DNA of 64,000 nt. Origin: Oscillospiraceae bacterium. GTDB lineage: Bacteria > Bacillota > Clostridia > Oscillospirales > Ruminococcaceae. This document shows positions 33,905 through 41,774 of this stretch, piece after piece. The translations under genes were made by a program, and so were the position numbers. Location: contig JAFTTH010000009.1 in the NCBI GenBank assembly GCA_017466885.1, positions 146,798-210,797 on the forward strand, given 5' to 3'. The notes under the pieces were generated by a model that did not search any database, was not told the origin of the DNA, and worked only from the letters and a program-made list of their open reading frames with translations. How positions within the stretch are numbered: position 1 is the first letter of the stretch; each line of letters opens with the position of its first letter.

Positions 33905-35074
33905 TCATCCAAATATGCTCAACAGAACGCCCGCCGCAACGGCAGATCCGATCACGCCCGAAACGTTGGGGCCCATTGCGTGCATCAGCAGGAAATTGCC
34001 GGGGTTTTCCGCCTGGCCGACCTTTTGGGAAACTCTCGCCGCCATCGGCACAGCCGAAACACCGGCAGATCCAATCAGAGGGTTGACCTTTCCACCTGTG
34101 AACAGATACATCAACTTACCAAAGAGAACGCCGCAGGCCGTTCCAATACAGAAGGCAATCAAACCAAGTATCACGATAAAAATTGTTTCCAGCTTGAGGA
34201 AGTTTTCCGCCGTCGCTGTGGCGCCTACGGTTACTCCCAGAAAGATGGTAACAATATTCATCAGCTCATTTTGGGCAGTTTTCACCAGACGGTCCACCAC
34301 GCCGCTTTCCTTCATCAGGTTACCCAGCATCAGCATTCCCACCAGGGGTGCCGCCGTGGGAACAATCAGGGTCACGATCAACGTGCAGGCAATGGGAAAT
34401 ATAATCCGCTCCAACTTGGAAACCGGGCGAAGCTGTTCCATCACCACGCTCCGCTCCTTTTTGGTGGTCAGAAGCTTCATAATCGGGGGCTGGATCACCG
34501 GGACAAGGGCCATATAGGAATAAGCCGCAACAGCGATGGAGCCCAGCATATCCGGAGCAAGACGGCTGGCAACCAAAATTGCAGTAGGGCCATCCGCTCC
34601 GCCAATGATGGCGATTGCACCGGCAACCTCTTCCGAAAATCCCAGCAAAATGGCTCCGATAAAGGTAAAGAAGATACCTCCCTGCGCCGCCGCGCCCAGC
34701 AAAAAGCTCTTGGGGTTTGCAATCAGCGGACCAAAATCGGTCATCGTTCCGATTCCAAGGAAGATCAAGGAGGGATAGATTCCCAGCTTTACACCGAGAT
34801 AAAGGATATCAAACAAGCCGTGCTTTTCAAGAATCGCCCCGTAATCCACATCGGTGGTCATAAAAAGCTCGGGGTGGAATAGATCAGTAAAGGGCAAATT
34901 TGTGAGGAACATTCCAAAGGCGATGGGCAACAAAAGAAGAGGCTCATATCCCCTTGCAATGGCAAGATAAACCAAAGCACAGGAGAAAAGGATCATCAGC
35001 CAGTTTCCGCCGGTCATTCCGAGGAATCCCGACTCCATCACCAAATCCTGCAATGTTTGAAGAAAAACATCCAT
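33905..35074 (-). CDS. oadB: Na+-translocating decarboxylase beta subunit
   Basis: A 389-residue integral membrane protein of the OadB/GcdB/MmdB family, which couples decarboxylation of a carboxybiotin to sodium export. Signatures are DFGPLIANPKSFLLGAAAQG, AIAIIGGADGPTAILVASRL (the ion-site Asp), GVSAVPMAARVSQKVGQ and FLLMHAMGPNVSGVIGSAVA. The length is normal. An OadG-like gene lies immediately upstream. No alpha/carboxyltransferase or biotin-carrier gene is in the neighbourhood, so the substrate (oxaloacetate, malonyl-, methylmalonyl- or glutaconyl-CoA) is unknown. Confidence 0.93.
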   Translation of the reverse strand: MDVFLQTLQDLVMESGFLGMTGGNWLMILFSCALVYLAIARGYEPLLLLPIAFGMFLTNLPFTDLFHPELFMTTDVDYGAILEKHGLFDILYLGVKLGIYPSLIFLGIGTMTDFGPLIANPKSFLLGAAAQGGIFFTFIGAILLGFSEEVAGAIAIIGGADGPTAILVASRLAPDMLGSIAVAAYSYMALVPVIQPPIMKLLTTKKERSVVMEQLRPVSKLERIIFPIACTLIVTLIVPTAAPLVGMLMLGNLMKESGVVDRLVKTAQNELMNIVTIFLGVTVGATATAENFLKLETIFIVILGLIAFCIGTACGVLFGKLMYLFTGGKVNPLIGSAGVSAVPMAARVSQKVGQAENPGNFLLMHAMGPNVSGVIGSAVAAGVLLSIFG

Positions 35075-35110
35075 GGAAGTTTCGTCCTTTCAATGGGATA
35101 ACCACACCGA

Positions 35111-35500
35111 TCAGAATGCGGCGGTGTTTTCCATAATACCCGCTTGGGCCCAGGTCTTTCTCCCCTCCCGCACGCCCACGGGACGGATGGAACACACGCG
35201 GAAGCTCTTGCCGGGGGCCGCGCTCTCCAGATAGGCATATATGGCCGCAGAAATTACAGCCGGCAGCTCACCGTCCGCCGGGGAGGAGGCCACCGCCTGC
35301 GGTTGGGATAGGACCACAGATTCTGCTGCTTTGGCAGTTTTTTTCAAAGCCCGTCCGGTAAAGAATCCCATTATCTTTCCCAGAAGCCAAACAGAAAGGA
35401 TCAGGAGAATCAGCACTGCAAACACAACGGCAATTCCAGTGAAAACGACGGCAAATACACCACCCCAATCGTTTGTCATCTGCATCAGGAACATATTCAT
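35111..35500 (-). CDS. OadG-like Na+-pump decarboxylase gamma subunit
   Basis: About 129 residues. One N-terminal transmembrane helix (VVFTGIAVVFAVLILLILSV) is followed by a short charged segment, a Ser/Ala linker, and a C-terminal part with AVISAAIYAYLESAA and RVCSIRPVG. Both recur in Firmicute OadG-like proteins, including a conserved tryptophan. The gamma subunit assembles and anchors the complex. The start is uncertain among closely spaced ATGs (35512, 35500, 35494). It lies 36 bases before oadB. Confidence 0.75.
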   Translation of the reverse strand: MNMFLMQMTNDWGGVFAVVFTGIAVVFAVLILLILSVWLLGKIMGFFTGRALKKTAKAAESVVLSQPQAVASSPADGELPAVISAAIYAYLESAAPGKSFRVCSIRPVGVREGRKTWAQAGIMENTAAF

Positions 35501-35592
35501 TCTTATCGCCATACCTTTACGATAAAATATTTTTTCATCCAGGAAGGATTGATAGCATAGGCTTTGCCACACTTCCCCATTGTATCCATTAT

Positions 35593-35621
35593 ATTATACC
35601 ATTTTTTCTCGCAAAAAACAA
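35593..35621 (-). promoter_or_regulatory. Promoter of oadG-oadB
   Basis: Minus strand TTGTTT (35621-35616), 17-base spacer, TATAAT (35598-35593). Confidence 0.6.
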
Positions 35622-35627
35622 CCGGAA

Positions 35628-35671
35628 ATTATATTATCTTGAAAGAAAAATTATATTATCTCGAAAGAAAA
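35628..35671. repeat. Tandem 22-bp direct repeat (two units)
   Basis: Two head-to-tail units, ATTATATTATCTTGAAAGAA plus AA and the same with CTC for CTT, differ at one base. They lie between the oadG promoter and the pgsA terminator. Slippage or a tandem binding site would both explain them. Confidence 0.7.
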
Positions 35672-35698
35672 AGCAGGCGGACTGATCCACCTGCTTTG
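35668..35698 (-). terminator. Terminator of the pgsA unit
   Basis: AAAGCAGG pairs with CCTGCTTT around GTGGATCAGTCCGC-like loop bases; the minus strand continues TTTTTCTTTC. Confidence 0.75.
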
Positions 35699-35700
35699 CA

Positions 35701-36279
35701 TTATTTATTGGAATTGATGGCGTGACGGTTGGAATAGATATACTCAACCCCCGAAATAACAGTCAAGATGGCTGAGATAATCATCATTCCTTCCCCGACA
35801 TACATCAGAATCATCTGCACACTCTCTGAAAACACCGCCGGGAAAAGCTGGAAGGCCGACTGGAAGACCAAAATGGCGATAACAGAAATCATGGTGAAAG
35901 CAGTTTTGATCTTACCCCAAATGCTTGCGGCAATTACCGTTCCGTTTTCTACCGCCACCAGGCGGATCCCCGAAACCAAAAATTCCCGGGCAACAATGAT
36001 AATCAGCACCGCCGCAGAGGTCCATCCCAAAGAGACAAAGCAAATGAGGATGCTGATGACCAACACCTTATCGGCCAACGGATCCAGGAACTTTCCAAAA
36101 TCGGTGATGAGATTATTTTTCCGGGCAAGATGGCCATCCACCGCATCGGTAATGCAGGCGACAACAAACAAAAGCAACGCCCATAGATTATGATAAGGAA
36201 TCGCGTCAATTAACAGAAAAACAACCACCAGCGGAACCAAAATCACCCGAAGGAGGGTTAATTTATTGGGGGTATTCAT
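35701..36279 (-). CDS. pgsA: CDP-diacylglycerol-glycerol-3-phosphate 3-phosphatidyltransferase
   Basis: A 192-residue integral membrane enzyme that makes phosphatidylglycerol phosphate. The CDP-alcohol phosphotransferase motif DAVDGHLARK ... GKFLDPLADK gives DGxxAR(x8)GxxxDxxxD with the metal-binding aspartates. About five hydrophobic segments are present. The ATG at 36279 follows AGGAGG. It is the distal gene of recA-recX-rimO-pgsA, a familiar Clostridial order in which pgsA sits next to recA. Confidence 0.95.
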   Translation of the reverse strand: MNTPNKLTLLRVILVPLVVVFLLIDAIPYHNLWALLLFVVACITDAVDGHLARKNNLITDFGKFLDPLADKVLVISILICFVSLGWTSAAVLIIIVAREFLVSGIRLVAVENGTVIAASIWGKIKTAFTMISVIAILVFQSAFQLFPAVFSESVQMILMYVGEGMMIISAILTVISGVEYIYSNRHAINSNK

Positions 36280-36302
36280 GCTGTTTCTTTCCTCCTGATG
36301 TA

Positions 36303-37631
36303 TCAAAAAATTGCCGTTCCGAACGGCTCACCGTCCACAACCTCATCCACAAGCACCGACACAAACTGGCCCAAACGGAGCTTTTGAGAGGATTTGAAAA
36401 AGACCTTTCCGTCAATATCCGGGGCATCTGCGGCGCTTCTGCCGAAATAGCATTCGGCATACCGGTCAAAGCCCTCTGTCACGCAAAGAAGGGTTTGCCC
36501 CTCCAGCGCGGCATTTTTCTCCTGCATCATCTCCTCACACAGCTGGTAAAGGAGCTCACACCGGCGAGCCTTAACCTCTTCCTCCACCTGATCGGGGAAT
36601 TCAGCAGCGGGAGTATCCTCCTCCGCGGAATAGGCAAAGCAACCAACCCGCTCCAGCTTATGCTTGGCAACAAATGCACAAAGCTGCTCAAACTGCTCCT
36701 CTGTTTCTCCGGGGAAGCCGGTCATAAAGGTGGTGCGGAGAACAATGCCCGGCACCCGCTGACGGAGCTTTTCCACCAGCTCAGAGAGGGTCTGCTCGTC
36801 TCCGGGGCGATTCATCCGGCGAAGAATCTCACCGTTCACATGCTGCATAGGAAGATCAAGGTATTTGCAGATCTTCTCCTCCCGGGCTATCACATCAATC
36901 AGTTCATCGGTGATCCGATGGGGATAAGCGTAAAGCACCCGGATCCAGCGGAAGCCATCAATCCGGCAAAGCTCCTCCAGGAGCTTTGCAAGGGCAGGCT
37001 TACCGTAAAGATCCTCGCCGTACCGAGTGGTATCCTGCGCAACGACCACCAGCTCTTCCACGCCCCATTCCGCCAGGGTAGCCGCCTCTTTAAGGACATC
37101 CTCCATAGGACGGCTACGGAAGCCGCCCCGGATCCCCGGAATGGCACAATAGCTGCAACGGTTATCGCACCCCTCGGCAATCTTCAGGTAGGCATAAAAT
37201 GGGATGGTAGAAAGGATCCGGTCTCCTGAAAGGGGCAGATCCTCCTTCGGCCCAAAGGAGAGGGTCTTCTCCCCTGCCAAAGCTTTTTCAATCGCCGCAA
37301 CGATATCTTTATTGGAACCGATCCCCAAAACGGCATCCGCCTCGGGAATCTCCCGGGCAACCTCCTCCCGGTAACGCTCTGCCAGACAGCCTGTGATAAT
37401 CACGGCCTTGATCCGGCCCTCTTCTTTCAGGGTGGTAAATTCCAGAATAAATTCGATGGATTCCGCCTTCGCTGACTCAATAAACCCGCAGGTATTGATT
37501 ACCGCAACATCCGCAAGGGCAGCATCCTCACAAAGCTCGTAACCGGCTTTGCGGATATCCGCCATCATCAGCTCTGCATCCACCTGATTTTTCGGGCATC
37601 CCAAGGATACCATTCCAACTTTGATTGCCAT
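36303..37631 (-). CDS. rimO: Ribosomal protein S12 methylthiotransferase
   Basis: A 442-residue radical-SAM enzyme that methylthiolates an aspartate of S12. The N-terminal UPF0004 domain begins VGMVSLGCPKNQVDAELMMA with conserved cysteines (also NTCGFIES and ITGCLAERY). The radical-SAM CxxxCxxC is EGCDNRCSYCAIPGIRGGF. A C-terminal TRAM domain (GKVFFKSSQKLRLGQFV) binds RNA or protein. It is upstream of pgsA with a 20-base gap, and downstream of recX. Confidence 0.96.
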   Translation of the reverse strand: MAIKVGMVSLGCPKNQVDAELMMADIRKAGYELCEDAALADVAVINTCGFIESAKAESIEFILEFTTLKEEGRIKAVIITGCLAERYREEVAREIPEADAVLGIGSNKDIVAAIEKALAGEKTLSFGPKEDLPLSGDRILSTIPFYAYLKIAEGCDNRCSYCAIPGIRGGFRSRPMEDVLKEAATLAEWGVEELVVVAQDTTRYGEDLYGKPALAKLLEELCRIDGFRWIRVLYAYPHRITDELIDVIAREEKICKYLDLPMQHVNGEILRRMNRPGDEQTLSELVEKLRQRVPGIVLRTTFMTGFPGETEEQFEQLCAFVAKHKLERVGCFAYSAEEDTPAAEFPDQVEEEVKARRCELLYQLCEEMMQEKNAALEGQTLLCVTEGFDRYAECYFGRSAADAPDIDGKVFFKSSQKLRLGQFVSVLVDEVVDGEPFGTAIF

Positions 37632-37649
37632 ATTGTGCTCCAGTTAATT

Positions 37650-38282
37650 TTATTCAGGGTCATCCCCCGGATATTCCTCCGAAAGACGGTTGACCGCTTC
37701 TTTTATCTGCCCGTACCGGTACCCCGACCGGGCCAAACCGCCAAACAACTGCTGTTTTCGTTTTTCATCATAAGGGGGGTAGCCATATTTCCGAAGGATC
37801 AACCGACAGGCAAGCTCCACCGGATCATACTGCTCCTCCAGCTCATAGAGAACATCCTCAATCAAAAACTGTCCAAAGCCGCGCTTTGCCAGCTCAAACC
37901 GGATCCGTGACGGCGGATAAAGCTTATTTTCCGCCAGATGGACCGCATACTTCCGGGACAGATCCTCGTCATTGAGGAAGCCAAACTCTTCCATCCGCTG
38001 AAGGGTTTTCTCGGTAATCTCCTCATCATAGCTTTTAAGGAGCTTTTCCTCCAGCTCTTTCCGGGAGTAATCCCGATACCCCAGCAGATAGAGTGCCCGC
38101 TCCTTTGCCTTCCGCAAAAGCGCCGCTTCCCGCAATTCCTTCAACTCTGCAATGGTTACCTCATTTCCCACCCGGAGTCCCGCCTCAACGATGATCTCCT
38201 CATTGAATACGGCGCGGGGCTTATCATCCAGAAAGATGGTATAAAACCCGGGACTCTTTGGAACGATATCTGTTATTTTCAT
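37650..38282 (-). CDS. recX: Regulatory protein RecX
   Basis: A 210-residue helical-repeat protein that modulates RecA filament growth. Three-helix RecX repeats are seen: ERALYLLGYRDYSRKELEEK, then RMEEFGFLNDEDLSRKYAVH, then RFELAKRGFGQFLIEDVLYE. Its start codon shares one base with the recA stop (38282), so the two are translationally coupled. This adjacency supports the assignment. Confidence 0.93.
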   Translation of the reverse strand: MKITDIVPKSPGFYTIFLDDKPRAVFNEEIIVEAGLRVGNEVTIAELKELREAALLRKAKERALYLLGYRDYSRKELEEKLLKSYDEEITEKTLQRMEEFGFLNDEDLSRKYAVHLAENKLYPPSRIRFELAKRGFGQFLIEDVLYELEEQYDPVELACRLILRKYGYPPYDEKRKQQLFGGLARSGYRYGQIKEAVNRLSEEYPGDDPE

Positions 38283-39412
38283 CAGAGGATATCGTCCGCT
38301 TCGTCAATCTCGATCTCGGGAAGCTCTTCGGTAGCCTTCTTCACCGGTGCAAGACGTTTGATCTTGGTTTCGGACTGGAGCTTATCCTTCCCTTCCATCA
38401 CCATACGGCTGATTTCATCCGCAAACTCGGGGTTATTGATCAGGTATTCCCGGGCATTATCCCGCCCCTGACCGATCCGCATATCCTTGAAGTTATACCA
38501 GGAGCCGCTCTTTTTGATAATATCCAGCTCCACAGCGAAATCAAGGATCTCACCCATCCGGGAAATTCCCTTCCCGTAAAGGATCTCAAATTCGGCCTCC
38601 TTGAAGGGGGGAGCGACCTTATTTTTCACAACCTTACACTTGGTACGGTTACCGATGATCTCCGAGCCATCCTTAATAGGCTCCTGCTTCCGGACGTCGA
38701 TCCGGACGGAGGAATAGAACTTCAGCGCACGGCCGCCGGGGGTAAACTCGGGGTTTCCGTACATCACGCCGATCTTTTCCCGCAACTGGTTGATGAAGAC
38801 CACAACGGCATTGGATTTGGAGATGCTGCCGGTCAGCTTCCGGAGCGCCTGAGACATCAGCCGGGCCTGGAGGCCTACGTGGGAGGCTCCCATTTCCCCA
38901 TCGATCTCGGCCTTGGTCACCATTGCCGCGACAGAGTCAACAACTACAACGTCAATAGCGCCGGAGCGCACCAAAGCATCGGTGATCTCAAGAGCCTGCT
39001 CACCTGTATCCGGCTGGGAAACCAGCATAGAATCAATATCAACGCCCAGTGCCTTGGCATAAACGGGGTCAAGAGCATGTTCAACGTCAATAAAGGCAAC
39101 CTCTCCGCCCTCCTTCTGGGCAGAGGCAATGATATGGAGGGCAACGGTTGTTTTACCCGAGCTTTCCGGCCCATAGATCTCAACAATACGGCCTCTGGGA
39201 ACACCGCCAACACCAAGCGCCATATCCAGGGAAAGAGAGCCGGTGGAGATCGCCTCCACGTTCATCGTGGTATTCTGCCCCAGCTTCATAATCGCGCCCT
39301 TACCGTAAGTCTTTTCAATCTGGGCAAGCGCAGTCTGAAGCGCCTTCTGACGCTCCTCTTTATCGGTGATCTTGGTGGATGCAACGATGGGTTGTTTGTT
39401 TTTGTCCGCCAT
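38282..39412 (-). CDS. recA: RecA recombinase
   Basis: A 376-residue recombinase. Walker A is [17 protein letters not shown], Walker [10 protein letters not shown], and the DNA-binding loop L2 with its flanks is [20 protein letters not shown]. The C-terminus is acidic ([11 protein letters not shown]). The length is slightly above the Bacillus form. The ATG at 39412 has AAAGGAG upstream. No CGAAC-N4-GTTCG LexA box is obvious in the promoter region, so SOS control is not evident from sequence. Confidence 0.98.
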   Translation of the reverse strand: MADKNKQPIVASTKITDKEERQKALQTALAQIEKTYGKGAIMKLGQNTTMNVEAISTGSLSLDMALGVGGVPRGRIVEIYGPESSGKTTVALHIIASAQKEGGEVAFIDVEHALDPVYAKALGVDIDSMLVSQPDTGEQALEITDALVRSGAIDVVVVDSVAAMVTKAEIDGEMGASHVGLQARLMSQALRKLTGSISKSNAVVVFINQLREKIGVMYGNPEFTPGGRALKFYSSVRIDVRKQEPIKDGSEIIGNRTKCKVVKNKVAPPFKEAEFEILYGKGISRMGEILDFAVELDIIKKSGSWYNFKDMRIGQGRDNAREYLINNPEFADEISRMVMEGKDKLQSETKIKRLAPVKKATEELPEIEIDEADDIL

Positions 39413-39474
39413 GGCAGAAAGTCTCCTTTATATGTAATTTCGACGAATGCGAGGGATATTGTTATACAGATTAT

Positions 39475-39503
39475 ATTATACACAAAAGAAACGTCAATTG
39501 CAA
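39475..39503 (-). promoter_or_regulatory. Promoter of the recA-recX-rimO-pgsA unit
   Basis: Minus strand TTGCAA (39503-39498), 17-base spacer, TATAAT (39480-39475). An overlapping alternative is TTGACG with a 16-base spacer to a second TATAAT shifted by 5 bases. Confidence 0.6.
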
Positions 39504-39558
39504 GGAAAAGGCGAAATTCGGTGAAAAAGTTCATTCTTTTTTCTTGTATTTTTCATGA

Positions 39559-39587
39559 TAGACTTTTTTCGCTTTTTTTGATATACT
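39559..39587 (+). promoter_or_regulatory. Promoter of folK
   Basis: TAGACT, 17-base spacer, TATACT, ending 31 bases before the start codon. Confidence 0.55.
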
Positions 39588-39618
39588 ACCAACAGAAGAT
39601 CTTACAGGAGGGACCGGA

Positions 39619-40101
39619 ATGGCAAAGGCTGTGATTGGGCTGGGAACGAATATGGGCAACCGGGGAGAATATCTCCGTCAGGCGGCTGGGGCAATTTCTC
39701 TTTTGCCCGGAACAAAGACGCTTTCCGCCACATCGGTTTACCGGACCGCTCCCTGGGGAGTCACCGACCAACCCGATTTTTACAATATGCATCTTCTGGT
39801 GGAAACGGGTCTTTCCCCTTCCGCACTTCTGGGAGCGCTGCTGGGAATTGAGGCGACGCTGGGGCGTGTCAGAACGAGACGGTACGGCCCCCGTGTGATT
39901 GACCTGGATCTTTTATATTACGAAGGAATGGCCAACCAAACGGAAGAACTGACCCTCCCCCACCCTCGGATCCCGGAACGGGATTTTGTTTTGGTGCCGC
40001 TCACCGAGCTTTTCCCCGATGGGAATGCTCTCGGGTGGAGTTTCCCCCTTACCTCCGAAGCGGAAGGGGTGGAACAGATTGGTTCCCTTGATGAGGTATA
40101 A
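39619..40101 (+). CDS. folK: 2-amino-4-hydroxy-6-hydroxymethyldihydropteridine pyrophosphokinase
   Basis: A 160-residue HPPK of the folate pathway that transfers pyrophosphate from ATP to hydroxymethyldihydropterin. Conserved regions are IGLGTNMGNRGEYLRQA, SVYRTAPWGVTDQPDFYNM, and the signature GPRVIDLDLLYYEG followed by LTLPHPRIPERDFVLVPL. It is complete and monocistronic, with no folP/folB neighbours here. The ATG follows AGGAGG. Confidence 0.95.
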   Translation: MAKAVIGLGTNMGNRGEYLRQAAGAISLLPGTKTLSATSVYRTAPWGVTDQPDFYNMHLLVETGLSPSALLGALLGIEATLGRVRTRRYGPRVIDLDLLYYEGMANQTEELTLPHPRIPERDFVLVPLTELFPDGNALGWSFPLTSEAEGVEQIGSLDEV

Positions 40102-40106
40102 TGCAA

Positions 40107-40147
40107 AAAGCCCACCTGTCTTTTGGGGACAGATGGGCTCTTTCTTT
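40107..40147. terminator. Terminator after folK
   Basis: AGCCCACCTGTC pairs with GACAGATGGGCT (one mismatch), then TTTCTTTT; shared with the convergent ECF module 2. Confidence 0.85.
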
Positions 40148-40899
40148 TATTGAACCAACGAGCGGAGGACGGTGATAAATTCCTCCTGGGACAACCCGGA
40201 ACTGCTCACCCGAAAACCGACCCCCTCCACAATAAAGGCAGAGAAAAAGTCTCCGTTCTTTGCCTTGGCAATTCCGACCTCCACTCCATTGATTTCAGAC
40301 TTTTCCTTAGTTTCCTCCCGTTCAAACAGGCCACAGAAGTCGTAAGGGATTTTCCCTTTACAGGCGGAAACGGCAATCCACCGGGAAGAATCCTCATTGA
40401 TATAATGAATAGCATTTTGATCACAATAAAGCTCTCCCGTACCCTGGTCTTGTTTATATATCCCGAAGTGATTCGGACTTTTCTCCTTGAGATCCACCGG
40501 GTGCTGGGGGAAAACGTTTCTGCCGTAATAGGAATTCAGCTCCTCTGGGGTCATTTTGATAAAGTCTTCTATGAACAAAGCAATATACATCATCTCATTT
40601 TGGGGAAGCTCCTCAATATTATGGATGACAATGGTATCGGTGATGACCGGCTGGGAAAGAAGGGGATTGGGTTGTGACTGTTCCGGATTGGACTGGCTCT
40701 GAGAGGAGGATGCACTCTCCCCTGTTGTGGTCATCCACCATCCGTTTTGCCAGCCTCCCACGCCAACCAATACCGCCAGGCAAGCGCCGCACAAGGGCAG
40801 CGCAATCCCGGCCATCTGCTTTCTGCGGGCAAGCCTGGCCCGCTGATGATCTTCCATTCTGCGGAATACGTTTTCCGCCATTTCGTCATAACGTTTCAT
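40147..40899 (-). CDS. Putative membrane-bound regulator (anti-sigma-like) of ECF module 2
   Basis: A 250-residue protein. The cytoplasmic tail MKRYDEMAENVFRRMEDHQR is followed by about 10 basic residues, one transmembrane helix (IALPLCGACLAVLVGVGGW) and a Ser/Gln/Pro linker. An extracytoplasmic domain follows with MTPEELNSYYGRNVFPQHP and an AVSACKGKIPYDFCGLF segment holding two cysteines. The tail resembles that of the module 3 protein. It overlaps the sigma gene by 14 bases, the same overlap as in module 3. The anti-sigma role is inferred from layout only. Confidence 0.6.
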   Translation of the reverse strand: MKRYDEMAENVFRRMEDHQRARLARRKQMAGIALPLCGACLAVLVGVGGWQNGWWMTTTGESASSSQSQSNPEQSQPNPLLSQPVITDTIVIHNIEELPQNEMMYIALFIEDFIKMTPEELNSYYGRNVFPQHPVDLKEKSPNHFGIYKQDQGTGELYCDQNAIHYINEDSSRWIAVSACKGKIPYDFCGLFEREETKEKSEINGVEVGIAKAKNGDFFSAFIVEGVGFRVSSSGLSQEEFITVLRSLVQ

Positions 40900-41446
40900 C
40901 GTCAAAATCCTCCATTTCAAGCTGTGATTTCAGCGATCTGCGGGCGCGGTAAAGGAGCGTTTCCAAGCTATGGACACTTTTTCCCATCACCCGGGCAGCC
41001 TCCCGATTGGAAAATCCTTCAAAATAGGTCAACCACAATACCTGCCGGTATTCCGGCTTCAGACTCCGGATGGCACGGTGGAGGGCGATCTTTCTCTCCT
41101 CCCGGAGATACGTTTCCTCCAGCCACGCCTCGTCGCTGACCAGCGCATACCCTTCCTCAATGGAAACCTCGACACCCTTCCGGTGGCGGCGGAGATAATC
41201 GATCGCCACATTTCTGCCAATGGTATACAGCCAGGTCCGGAAGGAGCTTTTCCCATGATCCCGGGGCTTTTTGGTCCCAAGAAGAACAAAGGTATCCTCT
41301 GCCAGGTCCTCAGCAGTATGGATATTCCCCACAATGCCGTTCAGGTAAAAGATCAAACCGTCCTTATAATCCCGGATGATCTCCACCAGCCCGCTTTCGT
41401 CGCCCTCGTCACGGAAACGGCGGTAGCTACTTGCACCGTTATCCAT
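40886..41446 (-). CDS. ECF-type sigma factor, module 2
   Basis: A 186-residue sigma-70-family factor. Region 2 reads VEIIRDYKDGLIFYLNGIVG, then AEDLAEDTFVLL, then SSFRTWLYTIGRNVAIDYLR. Region 4 reads LKPEYRQVLWLTYFEGFSNR, then EAARVMGKSVHSLETLLYRA. It begins MDNGASSYRRF, the same as module 3, so the start is the ATG at 41446 (AAAGGAG 8 bases before) rather than 41452. The two sigma proteins are close paralogues. It probably activates its own operon. Confidence 0.9.
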   Translation of the reverse strand: MDNGASSYRRFRDEGDESGLVEIIRDYKDGLIFYLNGIVGNIHTAEDLAEDTFVLLGTKKPRDHGKSSFRTWLYTIGRNVAIDYLRRHRKGVEVSIEEGYALVSDEAWLEETYLREERKIALHRAIRSLKPEYRQVLWLTYFEGFSNREAARVMGKSVHSLETLLYRARRSLKSQLEMEDFDDETL

Positions 41447-41462
41447 TGACATACTCCTTTCC

Positions 41463-41514
41463 GAAAGAGCGTTTCCTCTTTCACCTATTACACGAAACAG
41501 AAGACAAAAACCTC
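41463..41514 (-). promoter_or_regulatory. Promoter-like motif and leader hairpin of ECF module 2
   Basis: Minus strand: GAGGTTTTT (41514-41506), 11 bases, CGTGTAATAG (41494-41485), then hairpin GAAAGAG-GAAACG-CTCTTTC (41482-41463) and AAAGGAG. The same order and spacing recur in module 3. An additional extended -10 (TGGTATAAT, near 41540) lies further upstream and could give sigma-A transcription. Confidence 0.5.
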
Positions 41515-41603
41515 ACACCGTTTTTCTAAAAAACATTATACCACAAAGAAAAAGACGCCGCAAAAAGGCTGGTTCTCGTAAGGAAGTTAGTTTCTCCTTG
41601 TAG

Positions 41604-41625
41604 GGACCGGCGTCCTTGACGGTCC
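41604..41625. repeat. Intergenic palindromic element
   Basis: TAGGGACCGGCGTCCTTGAC continues into GGTCC; GGACCG pairs with CGGTCC. From memory similar TGTAGGGACC...GGTCCG elements are common between genes of gut Clostridia. An outer GACGCCG...CGGCGTC pair (41566-41616) encloses most of this spacer. The rest of 41515-41774 shows no gene. Confidence 0.4.
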
Positions 41626-41660
41626 GTTAAACTATAATTGCACTGCAGAAGACAAAGAAG

Positions 41661-41686
41661 AACCCCGACAGAAATCTGTCGGGGTT
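41661..41686. terminator. Perfect hairpin downstream of the GH-like gene
   Basis: AACCCCGACAG pairs with CTGTCGGGGTT across AAAT. On the minus strand it is followed by CTTCTTTGTCTTC and probably terminates the GH-like gene. Confidence 0.7.
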
Positions 41687-41774
41687 AGATGACTATCTAA
41701 TGCGGTTTCCTTCAAAATTGATTTCAAAGTAGTTGTCCTCACCAAAGGTGAGACTATAGGAAATGGGCTGAAAG

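Noticed and set aside
35512..35572. A longer OadG-like protein starting at 35572
   Set aside because: The added residues lie over the promoter-to-leader region, lack a ribosome site and precede the normal membrane helix.
39413..39560. A LexA (SOS) box ahead of recA
   Set aside because: No CGAAC-N4-GTTCG-like sequence is present between recA and folK; the nearest candidates have too many mismatches.
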